The notes below the pieces were generated by a model. It was given only the letters and a program-made list of their open reading frames with translations. It did not search any database and was not told the DNA's origin. Shown here piece by piece: positions 16,876 to 23,118 of a stretch of DNA of 23,118 bases. Source of the DNA: JBDKJS01 sp039806065 (GTDB taxonomy: Bacteria > Bacteroidota > Bacteroidia > AKYH767-A > 2013-40CM-41-45). Position numbers and translations under genes: made by a program. The stretch spans positions 1 to 23,118 of the forward strand of contig JBDKJS010000088.1 of assembly GCA_039806065.1 (NCBI GenBank), given 5' to 3'. Every line of letters starts with the position of its first letter. Position 1 is the stretch's first letter.

Positions 16876-17958
16876 CTACTTTTTAGCAGCAGCAATTCTT
16901 TCTTCGGCAATCATTTTTGCGGCAGCTGCTGTGGTTATTTTTTCAGCTTTGGCTTTGGCAAAAATACTGAGTGTGGTATCGTAAATTTTTTGCGTTTGAT
17001 CCATAGATTTATTCCTGTCGTATCCTTTTATTTCGCTAAACACATTGATCAAACCACCGGCATTAATTAGAAAATCAGGTGCATAGAGTATTCCTTTTTC
17101 GGCACACAATTTAGCATGTACGTCTTCATTTTCTAATTGGTTGTTTGCAGCACCTGCTATAATTGCACACTTCAGTTTAGCAAGGGTAGCCGTATTTACT
17201 GTTGCACCTAAAGCACATGGTGCATATATATCCATACCGATTTCATAAATATCATCTTTTGAAACTACCGTAGCACCATATTCTTTGCTAACCTTGGCCA
17301 GTTGATCTTGGTTGATGTCTGTGATGTACACTTTTGCTCCTTCGCTAGTAATCAGTCTCACTAGATTTTCACCTACATGCCCTACCCCCTGCACTGCTAC
17401 AATCTTTCCATTGAGGCTATCGTTGCCCCACATTTCTTTAGCGCTGGCTTTCATTCCCATATAAACACCATATGCGGTAACTGGGCTTGGGTCACCACTA
17501 CCGCCATTACCTTCAGCCAATCCGGTAACGTGTTTTGTTTCTTTCCGCACCTGTTCCATATCAGCCACACTTGTACCTACATCTTCTGCTGAAATATACT
17601 TGCCATTGAGTGTTTCTATAAATCGGCCATAAGCTCTAAACAGTTCTGGTGTTTTTTCCTTTTTTGCATCGCCAATGATTACTGCTTTACCCCCACCTAG
17701 TTGCAAACCACTGATACTGGCTTTGTAAGTCATGCCTCGGCTCAAGCGCAGTACATCATTAATAGCTTCGGCCTCTGAAGCATATTTCCACATCCGTGTG
17801 CCACCCAATGCAGGCCCTAAAGTGGTATTGTGTATGGCTATAATAGCTTTTAAACCGGTGGCTTTATCATAGCAAAAAACTACCTGCTCATGATCCATGA
17901 AGGATGGGGCTGAGAAAACAGCATTGCTTACTGGGGTTACTTCTTTAACTTCAATCAT
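16876..17958 (-). CDS. Leucine dehydrogenase (Glu/Leu/Phe/Val dehydrogenase family)
   Basis: This family interconverts L-leucine, valine or isoleucine and the branched-chain 2-oxo acids, using NAD+ and ammonia, in the cytoplasm. The 360-residue size fits leucine dehydrogenases rather than ~450-residue glutamate dehydrogenases. Seen: GPALGGTRMW (48-57), KASISGLQLGGGKAVI with the family's two lysines K79 and K91, the GDPSPVTAYGV block (155-165) and the Rossmann nucleotide loop GVGHVG (191-196). Also GAANNQL and the APDFLINAGGLINVF segment late in the chain. The exact amino-acid preference (Leu, Val or Phe) is not provable here. The Ala-rich tail (AAAAKMIAEERIAAAKK) is ordinary. A TACATTTG box lies about 80 bp upstream. 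nusB follows after 32 bp. Confidence 0.93.
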   Translation of the reverse strand: MIEVKEVTPVSNAVFSAPSFMDHEQVVFCYDKATGLKAIIAIHNTTLGPALGGTRMWKYASEAEAINDVLRLSRGMTYKASISGLQLGGGKAVIIGDAKKEKTPELFRAYGRFIETLNGKYISAEDVGTSVADMEQVRKETKHVTGLAEGNGGSGDPSPVTAYGVYMGMKASAKEMWGNDSLNGKIVAVQGVGHVGENLVRLITSEGAKVYITDINQDQLAKVSKEYGATVVSKDDIYEIGMDIYAPCALGATVNTATLAKLKCAIIAGAANNQLENEDVHAKLCAEKGILYAPDFLINAGGLINVFSEIKGYDRNKSMDQTQKIYDTTLSIFAKAKAEKITTAAAAKMIAEERIAAAKK

Positions 17959-18035
17959 ATTATTTTGCGGTTTTATTTTTAGCGATCAAGGCTAGGTTAG
18001 TTTATTGGTTAGGCTTTACCCTGATTTTTGCGGCA

Positions 18036-18043
18036 CAAATGTA
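18036..18043 (-). promoter_or_regulatory. Candidate -7 box for leucine dehydrogenase
   Basis: Reads TACATTTG on the minus strand, an exact TAnnTTTG match 77 bp upstream of the ATG. It would give a leader of about 70 nt. No TTG/TTTG at the proper spacing upstream was found, so this is a half-match. Confidence 0.4.
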
Positions 18044-18156
18044 CTAGAATTTTCGTGATATGCAGTAAAATTACACTAAACTATAAGGTTAATATACAAA
18101 GTATTATACCGCTTGCTCCATACGCTAGCTCCAATTATCAATTTTAAAGAAAGTGC

Positions 18157-18687
18157 TTATTTTCTAAACCGTTTCACAACGGCCACAGCCCCCATTATAA
18201 TGGCTATAAAAAGCAATAATCCTACCAGGCTCTTCCACCATACTTGGGCTTGTTGTAATTCTACTAAAAAAACTACCGCCACTAATATTATTGTAGCTAC
18301 TTCATTCCAAAGGCGGAGTTGCAATCCTGTCCACACTGTTTGGCTATTTTGCAATTGTATAAATAGGTAATGACATATAGCGTGATAGATGGTGAGCAGC
18401 ACCACCAACACCAACTTTACCACCATCCATGAAGGCCAATTCCATCCAAATTTTTCTAACAACATCCAAACGCCAAACCACCATGCCCCTAGCGCGCTGG
18501 GCCAATTAATGGCATACCATAGCGGCTTAGCTGATCTTTTAAAATGATTGTCGAGTGCCTGCCATCCTTCAGGTTTTTGTTGCAATGCCTCTGTGTGGTA
18601 CACAAACACGCGCACTATAAAAAACAACCCGGCAAACCAGGTAACTACTAAAATAATATGAAGCGCTTTCAATATTTGGTAATCCAT
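18157..18687 (-). CDS. hemJ: HemJ/CopD-like membrane protein, probable protoporphyrinogen IX oxidase
   Basis: A 176-residue protein with about four to five membrane segments. The opening KALHIILVVTWFAGLFFIVRVFVYH (residues 7-31; His10 in the first helix, His31 at its end) and the later MVVKLVLVVLLTIYHAICH (89-106; Lys91, His102, His106) are typical of the HemJ family, which oxidises protoporphyrinogen IX to protoporphyrin IX in heme synthesis. Many annotations call these 'CopD family'. LRLWNEVATIILVAVVFLVE is another conserved part (124-143). The start lies 3 bp after the bshA stop, so the two genes are one operon. Heme function is inferred from family resemblance; no other heme gene is in the window. 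Confidence 0.85.
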   Translation of the reverse strand: MDYQILKALHIILVVTWFAGLFFIVRVFVYHTEALQQKPEGWQALDNHFKRSAKPLWYAINWPSALGAWWFGVWMLLEKFGWNWPSWMVVKLVLVVLLTIYHAICHYLFIQLQNSQTVWTGLQLRLWNEVATIILVAVVFLVELQQAQVWWKSLVGLLLFIAIIMGAVAVVKRFRK

Positions 18688-18690
18688 TGA

Positions 18691-19824
18691 CTATGCACGG
18701 TGTTGGTCTATAACTTGATAATAGAGCGCCTCATAACGTGGCATTATTACCTTTAAATCAAATTGTAAAGCTTTTTGAAGAGCTTGCTGTTTGAAGTGCA
18801 TTAGTTTTTGTTCATTACTTAATAGGCTAATGGCATTCTCTGCCATACGAGTAACATCGCCTACAGCACTCATATAGCCCGTTACGCCATCTACGTTTAC
18901 TTCAGGAATACCACCAGTGTTGCTACTTATTACCGGTACTTGACAAGCCATGGCCTCCAGAGCTGCCAATCCAAAACTTTCTGTTTCAGATGGTAGCAAA
19001 AAAAGATCGCCTATGGATAGTATCTCCTCCACGGCTTCTTGCTTTCCTAAAAATCGGGTATGCTCACATGCTCTGCTCTCACGACACAACTTTTCAATAT
19101 TGGTGCGCTCTGGCCCATCGCCTATCAAGAGTAATTTAGCTGGAACAGCAGCTATTATTTTTTCGAAAACTTGCAAAACATCACCAATCCGTTTCACTGG
19201 CCTAAAATTAGAAGCATGTATCACTATTTTTTCATTGTTAGGGGCTACCGCCTTTCTAAAATGATCCTTGCGTTGCTTTGAAAACCTTCGCAAGTCTATA
19301 AAGTTGGGGATAATTTCAATATTTCGCTTTACGTTAAAATAAAGGCGTGTATCATTCGCCAAGCTGGCCGATACTGCCGTCACAGCATTGCTGGCATTAA
19401 TGGCAAATGTTACCACAGGATTATAACTTGCATTCTTTCCTACTAAGGTAATGTCAGTACCATGTAAGGTAGTCACAAAGGGAATGTGGTAACCCTGTGC
19501 AGCAAGAATCTGCTGTGCCATAAACGCAACGCTAGCATGCGGTATGGCATAATGCACATGCACCACATCCAATTTGGCGTAAAGTGCTACATCCACCAGT
19601 TTACTGGTGAGGGCTGTTTCATAAGGTGCATATTCAAAAAGGGGGTAGTCGGCCACGCTTACTTCATGATACCATACATTTTCACTAAAGTGCTCTAACC
19701 TTACAGGCTGGCTGTAAGTAATAAAATGGATGTGATGTCCTTGTTCTGCAAGGGCCTTTCCCAGCTCCGTAGCCACCACACCACTGCCACCAAACGTGGG
19801 ATAACAAAGTATGCCTATATTCAT
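18691..19824 (-). CDS. bshA: N-acetyl-alpha-D-glucosaminyl L-malate synthase BshA
   Basis: BshA is a GT4 glycosyltransferase that joins GlcNAc from UDP-GlcNAc to L-malate, the first step of bacillithiol synthesis. I start at the ATG at 19822-19824 (MNIGILCYPT), because the family begins exactly there. The open frame extends upstream to 19878 but adds only 18 charged, unconserved residues. The resulting 377 residues match the B. subtilis enzyme. Motifs in order: YPTFGGSGVVATELG (8-22), SVADYPLFEYAPY (56-68), HVHYAIPHA (89-97), TLHGTDITLVG (119-129), SNFRPVKR (205-212), GDGPE (235-239) and the GT4 donor-binding E282-x7-E290 in ESFGLAALE. hemJ follows 3 bp later. bshB and bshC are not in the window. 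Confident in the family, with BshA specificity well supported by the N-terminal signature. Confidence 0.93.
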   Translation of the reverse strand: MNIGILCYPTFGGSGVVATELGKALAEQGHHIHFITYSQPVRLEHFSENVWYHEVSVADYPLFEYAPYETALTSKLVDVALYAKLDVVHVHYAIPHASVAFMAQQILAAQGYHIPFVTTLHGTDITLVGKNASYNPVVTFAINASNAVTAVSASLANDTRLYFNVKRNIEIIPNFIDLRRFSKQRKDHFRKAVAPNNEKIVIHASNFRPVKRIGDVLQVFEKIIAAVPAKLLLIGDGPERTNIEKLCRESRACEHTRFLGKQEAVEEILSIGDLFLLPSETESFGLAALEAMACQVPVISSNTGGIPEVNVDGVTGYMSAVGDVTRMAENAISLLSNEQKLMHFKQQALQKALQFDLKVIMPRYEALYYQVIDQHRA

Positions 19825-19916
19825 TTTGCTTTTTTTGTTCAACATACTTGTATCATTAATGTTTTGCTTAAGCTTCAAGTCGCATGGACGAAAAAAATAT
19901 TTTCACTCACTACTAA

Positions 19917-20651
19917 TTAATGGGTATGTTGCTGGTGTTGATGTCTTACCTTTCTATACCTGATATTAAGCAGCTCTACTAAACAACTGAAAGCCATAGC
20001 TACATAAGCATAACTTTTATCGATATGCAAGTGCAGCGATTCAACAATAAGAATCACGCCTATAACTACTAAAAATGCTAGTGCAAGCATTTTAATAGTT
20101 GGATATTTATTTACAAAATCGGCTACATAGGGTGCAAATAGCAGCATTACCACCATGCTTATCACCACAGCTAAAATCATGATCACTATCTGTGAACTAA
20201 GCCCCACAGCAGTAAGTATAGAATCGAATGAAAACACTATATCAATCAATGTAATTTGAATAATGGCCTGGGTAAGTGTGAGTGTGCGAGCCTTGGGCTG
20301 CGCACCTTCTTCATGGCCTTTCACCTTTTCATAAATTTCTTTTACAGTTTTATAAACCAAGAAAACACCACCGGCAAACAAAATTAAATCGCGGCCGCTA
20401 ACTCCAAAATCACTGATATAAAAAATAGGATTCACCATCTTTACAATGCTGGAAATGGTCATTAGCAATAAAATCCGAAAAACCAATGCCAACATCAACC
20501 CAACTGTTCTTGCGGTTTTTTGCTCCTTTTTATTGGGCAAGTAACCGGTGAGAATGGCAATAAATATTATGTTATCAATCCCAAGAACTATCTCCAGCAT
20601 CACCAATGTAAACAAACTTATAAGCCCTGGGGCTGTCATCAACTCTTCCAT
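19917..20651 (-). CDS. TerC-family integral membrane protein
   Basis: A 244-residue protein with about seven membrane segments. TerC-family proteins are linked to tellurite resistance and, in several bacteria, to export of Mn2+. The two family signatures are present: EIVLGIDNIIF (residues 20-30, acidic E20 and D26) and IDIVFSFDSILTAVG (136-150, D137 and D143). A charged loop (VKEIYEKVKGHEEGAQPKAR) sits between the halves, and VELLNIRYRKVR follows the last helix. The tail is His-rich (RHQHQQHTH), which may bind metal. Start MEELM at 20649-20651; a second Met at codon 5 is possible. A TATATTTG box 33 bp upstream is a promoter candidate. bshA begins 92 bp further down the same strand and may be a separate unit. 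Confidence 0.92.
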   Translation of the reverse strand: MEELMTAPGLISLFTLVMLEIVLGIDNIIFIAILTGYLPNKKEQKTARTVGLMLALVFRILLLMTISSIVKMVNPIFYISDFGVSGRDLILFAGGVFLVYKTVKEIYEKVKGHEEGAQPKARTLTLTQAIIQITLIDIVFSFDSILTAVGLSSQIVIMILAVVISMVVMLLFAPYVADFVNKYPTIKMLALAFLVVIGVILIVESLHLHIDKSYAYVAMAFSCLVELLNIRYRKVRHQHQQHTH

Positions 20652-20683
20652 ATATGGTTAAAAAATGTAATTTAAATACGCGC

Positions 20684-20691
20684 CAAATATA
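20684..20691 (-). promoter_or_regulatory. Candidate -7 box for terC
   Basis: Reads TATATTTG on the minus strand, an exact TAnnTTTG match, 32 nt before the terC ATG. It predicts a leader of about 26 nt. The nearest TTTG upstream lies 28 nt away, beyond the usual spacing. Confidence 0.45.
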
Positions 20692-20747
20692 AAATTAGAA
20701 TTGGTCTTTTTTGCATACCCAAACATTAAAGGATTAACAAAAAGTAG

Positions 20748-20772
20748 GGTGACTTTCAAAAAAGAAGTCACC
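20748..20772. promoter_or_regulatory. Hairpin between the divergent terC and yidC promoters
   Basis: GGTGACTT (20748-20755) and AAGTCACC (20765-20772) form a perfect 8-bp stem around a 9-nt A-rich loop. On the minus strand it is followed by CTACTTTTTG, so it could act as a weak terminator in that direction. It lies between the two candidate -7 boxes and may instead be an operator. No role is known. Confidence 0.45.
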
Positions 20773-20813
20773 ATTTATTGAAAACTATAATTTTTATTTG
20801 CCGCCAAGGCTTT

Positions 20814-20821
20814 TATCTTTG
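20814..20821 (+). promoter_or_regulatory. Candidate -7 box for yidC
   Basis: TATCTTTG followed by CAA, an exact TAnnTTTG match in a common Bacteroidota context, 33 nt before the yidC ATG. It predicts a leader of about 27 nt. A TTTG at 20797-20800 lies only 13 nt upstream, shorter than the usual 17-23 spacing. Confidence 0.5.
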
Positions 20822-20854
20822 CAACCCTTTTATTAAAATTATTTAAATCATCGC

Positions 20855-22705
20855 ATGGATAGGAATTCAATCATAGGCATCGTACTGATAGTGTTATTGG
20901 TTATGGGATATAGCTATTATACCCAACCCACTGCAGCAGAATTGGCCGCTCAACAAAGAAGCAAAGACTCACTCGCGCTGGTAAACCAGCAAGCCCAGGC
21001 TGCCAAAGCCCTTGAAGCAGCCAGCCAATCTCAGTCAAACCAAGCCACCTCCAGTACAGTCAATGATTCGCTAGCCTCTTCACCTGATTCGGCCAGCCAT
21101 CTGGCAGCACAGCAGCAGTACGGTATATTTGCCAATGCTGCCAACGGTACCGATACTACCGCCATACTCGAAAACGATAAAATAAAAATTACCTTCCACA
21201 CCAAAGGCGCAGCCATGACCAGCATCCTGGTTAAAGACTACAAAACATGGGATGGCAAGCCGGTAACCTTAATTAACAATGCCCACCTATTTAATCTTCG
21301 CTTTCCATTAGGAAACAAAGTTATAGAAACCAAATCGCTCTACTTCACCCCCACTGCCAGCGCCAACAGCCTAAGCCTAAAACTTGATGCTGGAGAAGGC
21401 CGTTACCTAGAGTACCGCTACCAACTCAACCCAGGATCCTATCTTGTCGATTTTAAAATTAATACCATCAACCTGCACCAAGCCATTGCCTCCAATGTAA
21501 ACAATCTTGAAGCCGATTGGCAGTCGCCCATCATGGCACAGGAAAAGAGTCTCGAAAACGAACGAGCCGCCAGCACCATCTACTTTAAATTTGATCAAGA
21601 AGAGGTAGATTACCTGAGCACCACCAGCGATGAAACGAAAAACCTAACCGGCAACGTAAAATGGATATCCTTCAAACAGCAATTCTTTTCTCAAATTCTC
21701 ATTGCAGCCGCACCGCTTGAAAATCCTACCGTAACCTCCACCACCAATTTAAAAAGCACTTCCGAAGTTAAAAAATTTGCATGCAGCTTCACCATACCCT
21801 TCAATCACACACCGGCACAGTCCATTGGCTATACCTGGTACTTTGGACCCAACCACTATCAATCACTCAAAAAAATTGAAAACCTAGAGCTCGAAAAACA
21901 AATTAATTTAGGATGGGGCATATTTGGCTGGGTAAATAGATTCCTAGTTATACCAGTATTTAATTTTTTAAATGGCTTTCATATTAATTTTGGAATAATC
22001 ATCCTCATCCTCACCATCATAGTGCGCTTGGTATTGTTACCCCTTACCTATAAATCATTTCAAAGTCAAGCTAAGATGAAAGTCCTCCAACCGGAAGTAA
22101 CCGAACTTAATGATAAATATCCTGATGATCCACTAAAAAAGCAACAGGAAATGATGGCCCTCTATAAAAGAGCTGGCGTAAATCCTATGGGAGGTTGCCT
22201 CCCAGGGCTCTTGCAATTGCCCATACTCATTGCCATGTTCAATTTCTTTCCATCAAGTATAGAATTACGGCAAGAGCACTTTCTGTGGGCCACCGACCTA
22301 AGCACCTATGATTCCATACTCGATCTGCCTTTTCACATACCGGGCTATGGAGCACATGTAAGCCTGTTTACTCTCCTCATGACCGCCAGCACACTCATCT
22401 ACACCCGTATGAACATGCAAATGAGTGGCGCCATCCAACCCCAAATGAAATGGCTCATGTACCTTATGCCCATCATCTTTTTAGGAGTGTTTAATAGATA
22501 TGCCGCAGGCCTCAGTTATTATTATTTCTTGAGCAACATTTTTGGCTTTGCACAACAAGAAATTTTTAAACGCACCATCGATCAAGATGCCATTCACCGC
22601 AAAATTCAGGAAAACAAAAAGCGCCCTACCACACAAACCAAATCCAAATTCCAACAGCGGCTCGAAGATGCAGCCAAAGCACGCGGTTATAAGCTACCCA
22701 AATAA
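20855..22705 (+). CDS. yidC: Membrane protein insertase YidC
   Basis: YidC inserts proteins into the inner membrane, alone or with SecYEG. The 616-residue product is the long Gram-negative form: an N-terminal membrane anchor (IIGIVLIVLLVMGYSYY, residues 6-22), a Gln/Ala/Ser-rich linker (30-85), a large periplasmic beta-sandwich domain (about 100-345), then the five-helix insertase core (about 355-570). The core shows the groove arginine (R391 in IIVRLVLLPLTYKSFQSQAKM, split here at 388-393 and 394-408), the cytoplasmic KYPDDPLKKQQEMMALYKRAG hairpin (421-441, first 20 residues diagnostic) with NPMGGCLPGLLQLPI after it, and SYYYFLSNIFGFAQQ near the end. The tail is basic (KKRP, KARGYKLPK), as usual for ribosome contact. 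It is divergent from terC. The coding strand is noticeably C-rich, unlike the G-rich 5' half of sprA on the same strand. Confidence 0.97.
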   Translation: MDRNSIIGIVLIVLLVMGYSYYTQPTAAELAAQQRSKDSLALVNQQAQAAKALEAASQSQSNQATSSTVNDSLASSPDSASHLAAQQQYGIFANAANGTDTTAILENDKIKITFHTKGAAMTSILVKDYKTWDGKPVTLINNAHLFNLRFPLGNKVIETKSLYFTPTASANSLSLKLDAGEGRYLEYRYQLNPGSYLVDFKINTINLHQAIASNVNNLEADWQSPIMAQEKSLENERAASTIYFKFDQEEVDYLSTTSDETKNLTGNVKWISFKQQFFSQILIAAAPLENPTVTSTTNLKSTSEVKKFACSFTIPFNHTPAQSIGYTWYFGPNHYQSLKKIENLELEKQINLGWGIFGWVNRFLVIPVFNFLNGFHINFGIIILILTIIVRLVLLPLTYKSFQSQAKMKVLQPEVTELNDKYPDDPLKKQQEMMALYKRAGVNPMGGCLPGLLQLPILIAMFNFFPSSIELRQEHFLWATDLSTYDSILDLPFHIPGYGAHVSLFTLLMTASTLIYTRMNMQMSGAIQPQMKWLMYLMPIIFLGVFNRYAAGLSYYYFLSNIFGFAQQEIFKRTIDQDAIHRKIQENKKRPTTQTKSKFQQRLEDAAKARGYKLPK

Positions 22706-22851
22706 GCTACACCAATCACCTTGGCCCAATCAGGCCCTACGCTCAATCAAATCAGCCAATTCACCTGTGGTTTAACTTGCCACTACTAAATTATTAAAGG
22801 GCGGCATCACCACCACCGCACCTTATCACCCGCAGTGCCGGTGTTCGCTCA

Positions 22852-22889
22852 TAGTGCTGCTAAAAAAATACTTTTTTTAGCAGCAGCTA
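22852..22889 (-). repeat. Hairpin element B (inverted relative of element A at 1322-1370)
   Basis: 22855-22868 pairs perfectly with 22872-22885, a 14-bp stem with a 3-nt loop. The inner half is seven A-T pairs. On the minus strand it reads TAGCTGCTGC, an A/T-rich core, then GCAGCACTA, the same two arms as element A. It lies about 150 bp after yidC on the opposite strand relative to element A. As RNA it could serve as a bidirectional terminator, since either strand gives a stem whose distal arm starts with seven U, but the T-run lies inside the stem. Confidence 0.55.
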
Positions 22890-23064
22890 ATCCGCTCACC
22901 CACGGGCCGCAGTTCATCAGCCTAGCACCCATCACCTCACTATTTTCACCTCGGTGCGCATTACACTTTCATTCCTTATTTTTTAGGTGCGTGTGGCATA
23001 TTGAGTGGGATAATGAAAGTAATTTACCATTGATTAAAATTTGTTTCTTTTTTCCTCCCACTAT

Positions 23065-23088
23065 CCCTCATTACAATAGTAATGAGGG
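23065..23088. repeat. 10-bp perfect inverted repeat near the window end
   Basis: CCCTCATTAC (23065-23074) and GTAATGAGGG (23079-23088) flank a 4-nt loop (AATA). No T-run follows on either strand, so it is not a typical terminator. It may be an operator or the 5' leader of a gene beyond the window. Confidence 0.6.
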
Positions 23089-23118
23089 CGAAGGTGCAAA
23101 CAATTTTTACTTCATTAT

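Larger units (their letters stand above)
22706..23118. other. Non-coding region downstream of yidC
   Basis: I see no convincing gene here. From 22706 to about 22960 the plus strand is C-rich with CACC/CATCACC-type runs, the mirror image of the G-rich region at 1140-1680. It holds hairpin element B (22852-22889) and, at the end, a 10-bp inverted repeat (23065-23088). A smaller imperfect inverted pair, ACTTTCATT (22965-22973) and AATGAAAGT (23012-23020), brackets the middle. No clear terminator lies directly after the yidC stop. Confidence 0.6.

Noticed and set aside
16876..16892. TTTTTAGCAGCAGCA at the end of leucine dehydrogenase resembling element B
   Set aside because: It encodes the Ala-Ala-Ala-Lys-Lys C-terminus and lacks the other arm, so the resemblance is chance.
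19825..19878. N-terminal extension of BshA (18 residues)
   Set aside because: The family starts at MNIGILCYPT. The extension is charged, not conserved, and needs a start with no supporting signal.
20566..20579. TTATGTTA-containing stretch resembling a dif right arm
   Set aside because: It lies inside the terC coding sequence and its left arm does not match.
22953..22980. Possible dif site (GGTGCGCATTA resembles the left arm of E. coli dif)
   Set aside because: The right half (should resemble TTATGTTAAAT) is absent: the sequence reads CATTCCTTATT. One 11-nt half-match is not enough. The skew finding stands without it.

Overview
The window comes from a low-to-moderate GC member of the Bacteroidota, probably a Chitinophagia/Sphingobacteriia-like lineage. 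Evidence: a 2410-residue SprA (the outer-membrane channel of the type IX secretion system), a T9SS C-terminal sorting domain, a long Bacteroidota-type NusB and YidC, a BshA bacillithiol enzyme, and several TAnnTTTG promoter boxes, the -7 element of this phylum. No phage, transposase, CRISPR, tRNA or rRNA is visible. Nearly all of the window is core chromosomal sequence.

Layout. (1) 1-1049, minus strand: a secreted-protein gene cut by the window edge, and a short gene that is essentially a T9SS sorting domain, separated by a strong UUCG-loop terminator. (2) 1050-1844: a G-rich gene-poor stretch carrying a hairpin element whose relative lies inverted at the other end of the window (22852-22889). 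(3) 1845-9077, plus: sprA. (4) 9096-9719, minus: recR, convergent with sprA. (5) 9819-12519, plus: a two-gene membrane operon (sodium:solute symporter, then a polytopic protein that may be GT-C-like). (6) 12507-16843, minus: a compact run nusB - DUF1573 lipoprotein - yajC - ybbR - coaE - MBL-fold exonuclease-like gene, with leucine dehydrogenase (16876-17958) just upstream of nusB. (7) 18157-19824, minus: bshA-hemJ. (8) 19917-20651, minus: terC. (9) 20855-22705, plus: yidC. (10) 22706-23118: non-coding, C-rich on the plus strand, with two strong inverted repeats.

Functional themes. Envelope biogenesis dominates: SprA carries T9SS cargo across the outer membrane, YajC and YidC serve Sec export and inner-membrane insertion, and YbbR and the DUF1573 lipoprotein are envelope proteins. 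Cofactor and redox genes (coaE, bshA, hemJ) and housekeeping genes (recR, nusB, leucine dehydrogenase, terC) fill the rest.

I see no convincing new multi-gene system. The observations most worth a second look are the pair of related inverted hairpin elements in non-coding DNA, a strand-composition reversal across the window that does not follow gene orientation, a possibly leaderless recR transcript, an MBL exonuclease-like gene translationally coupled to coaE, and the orphan T9SS sorting-domain gene.
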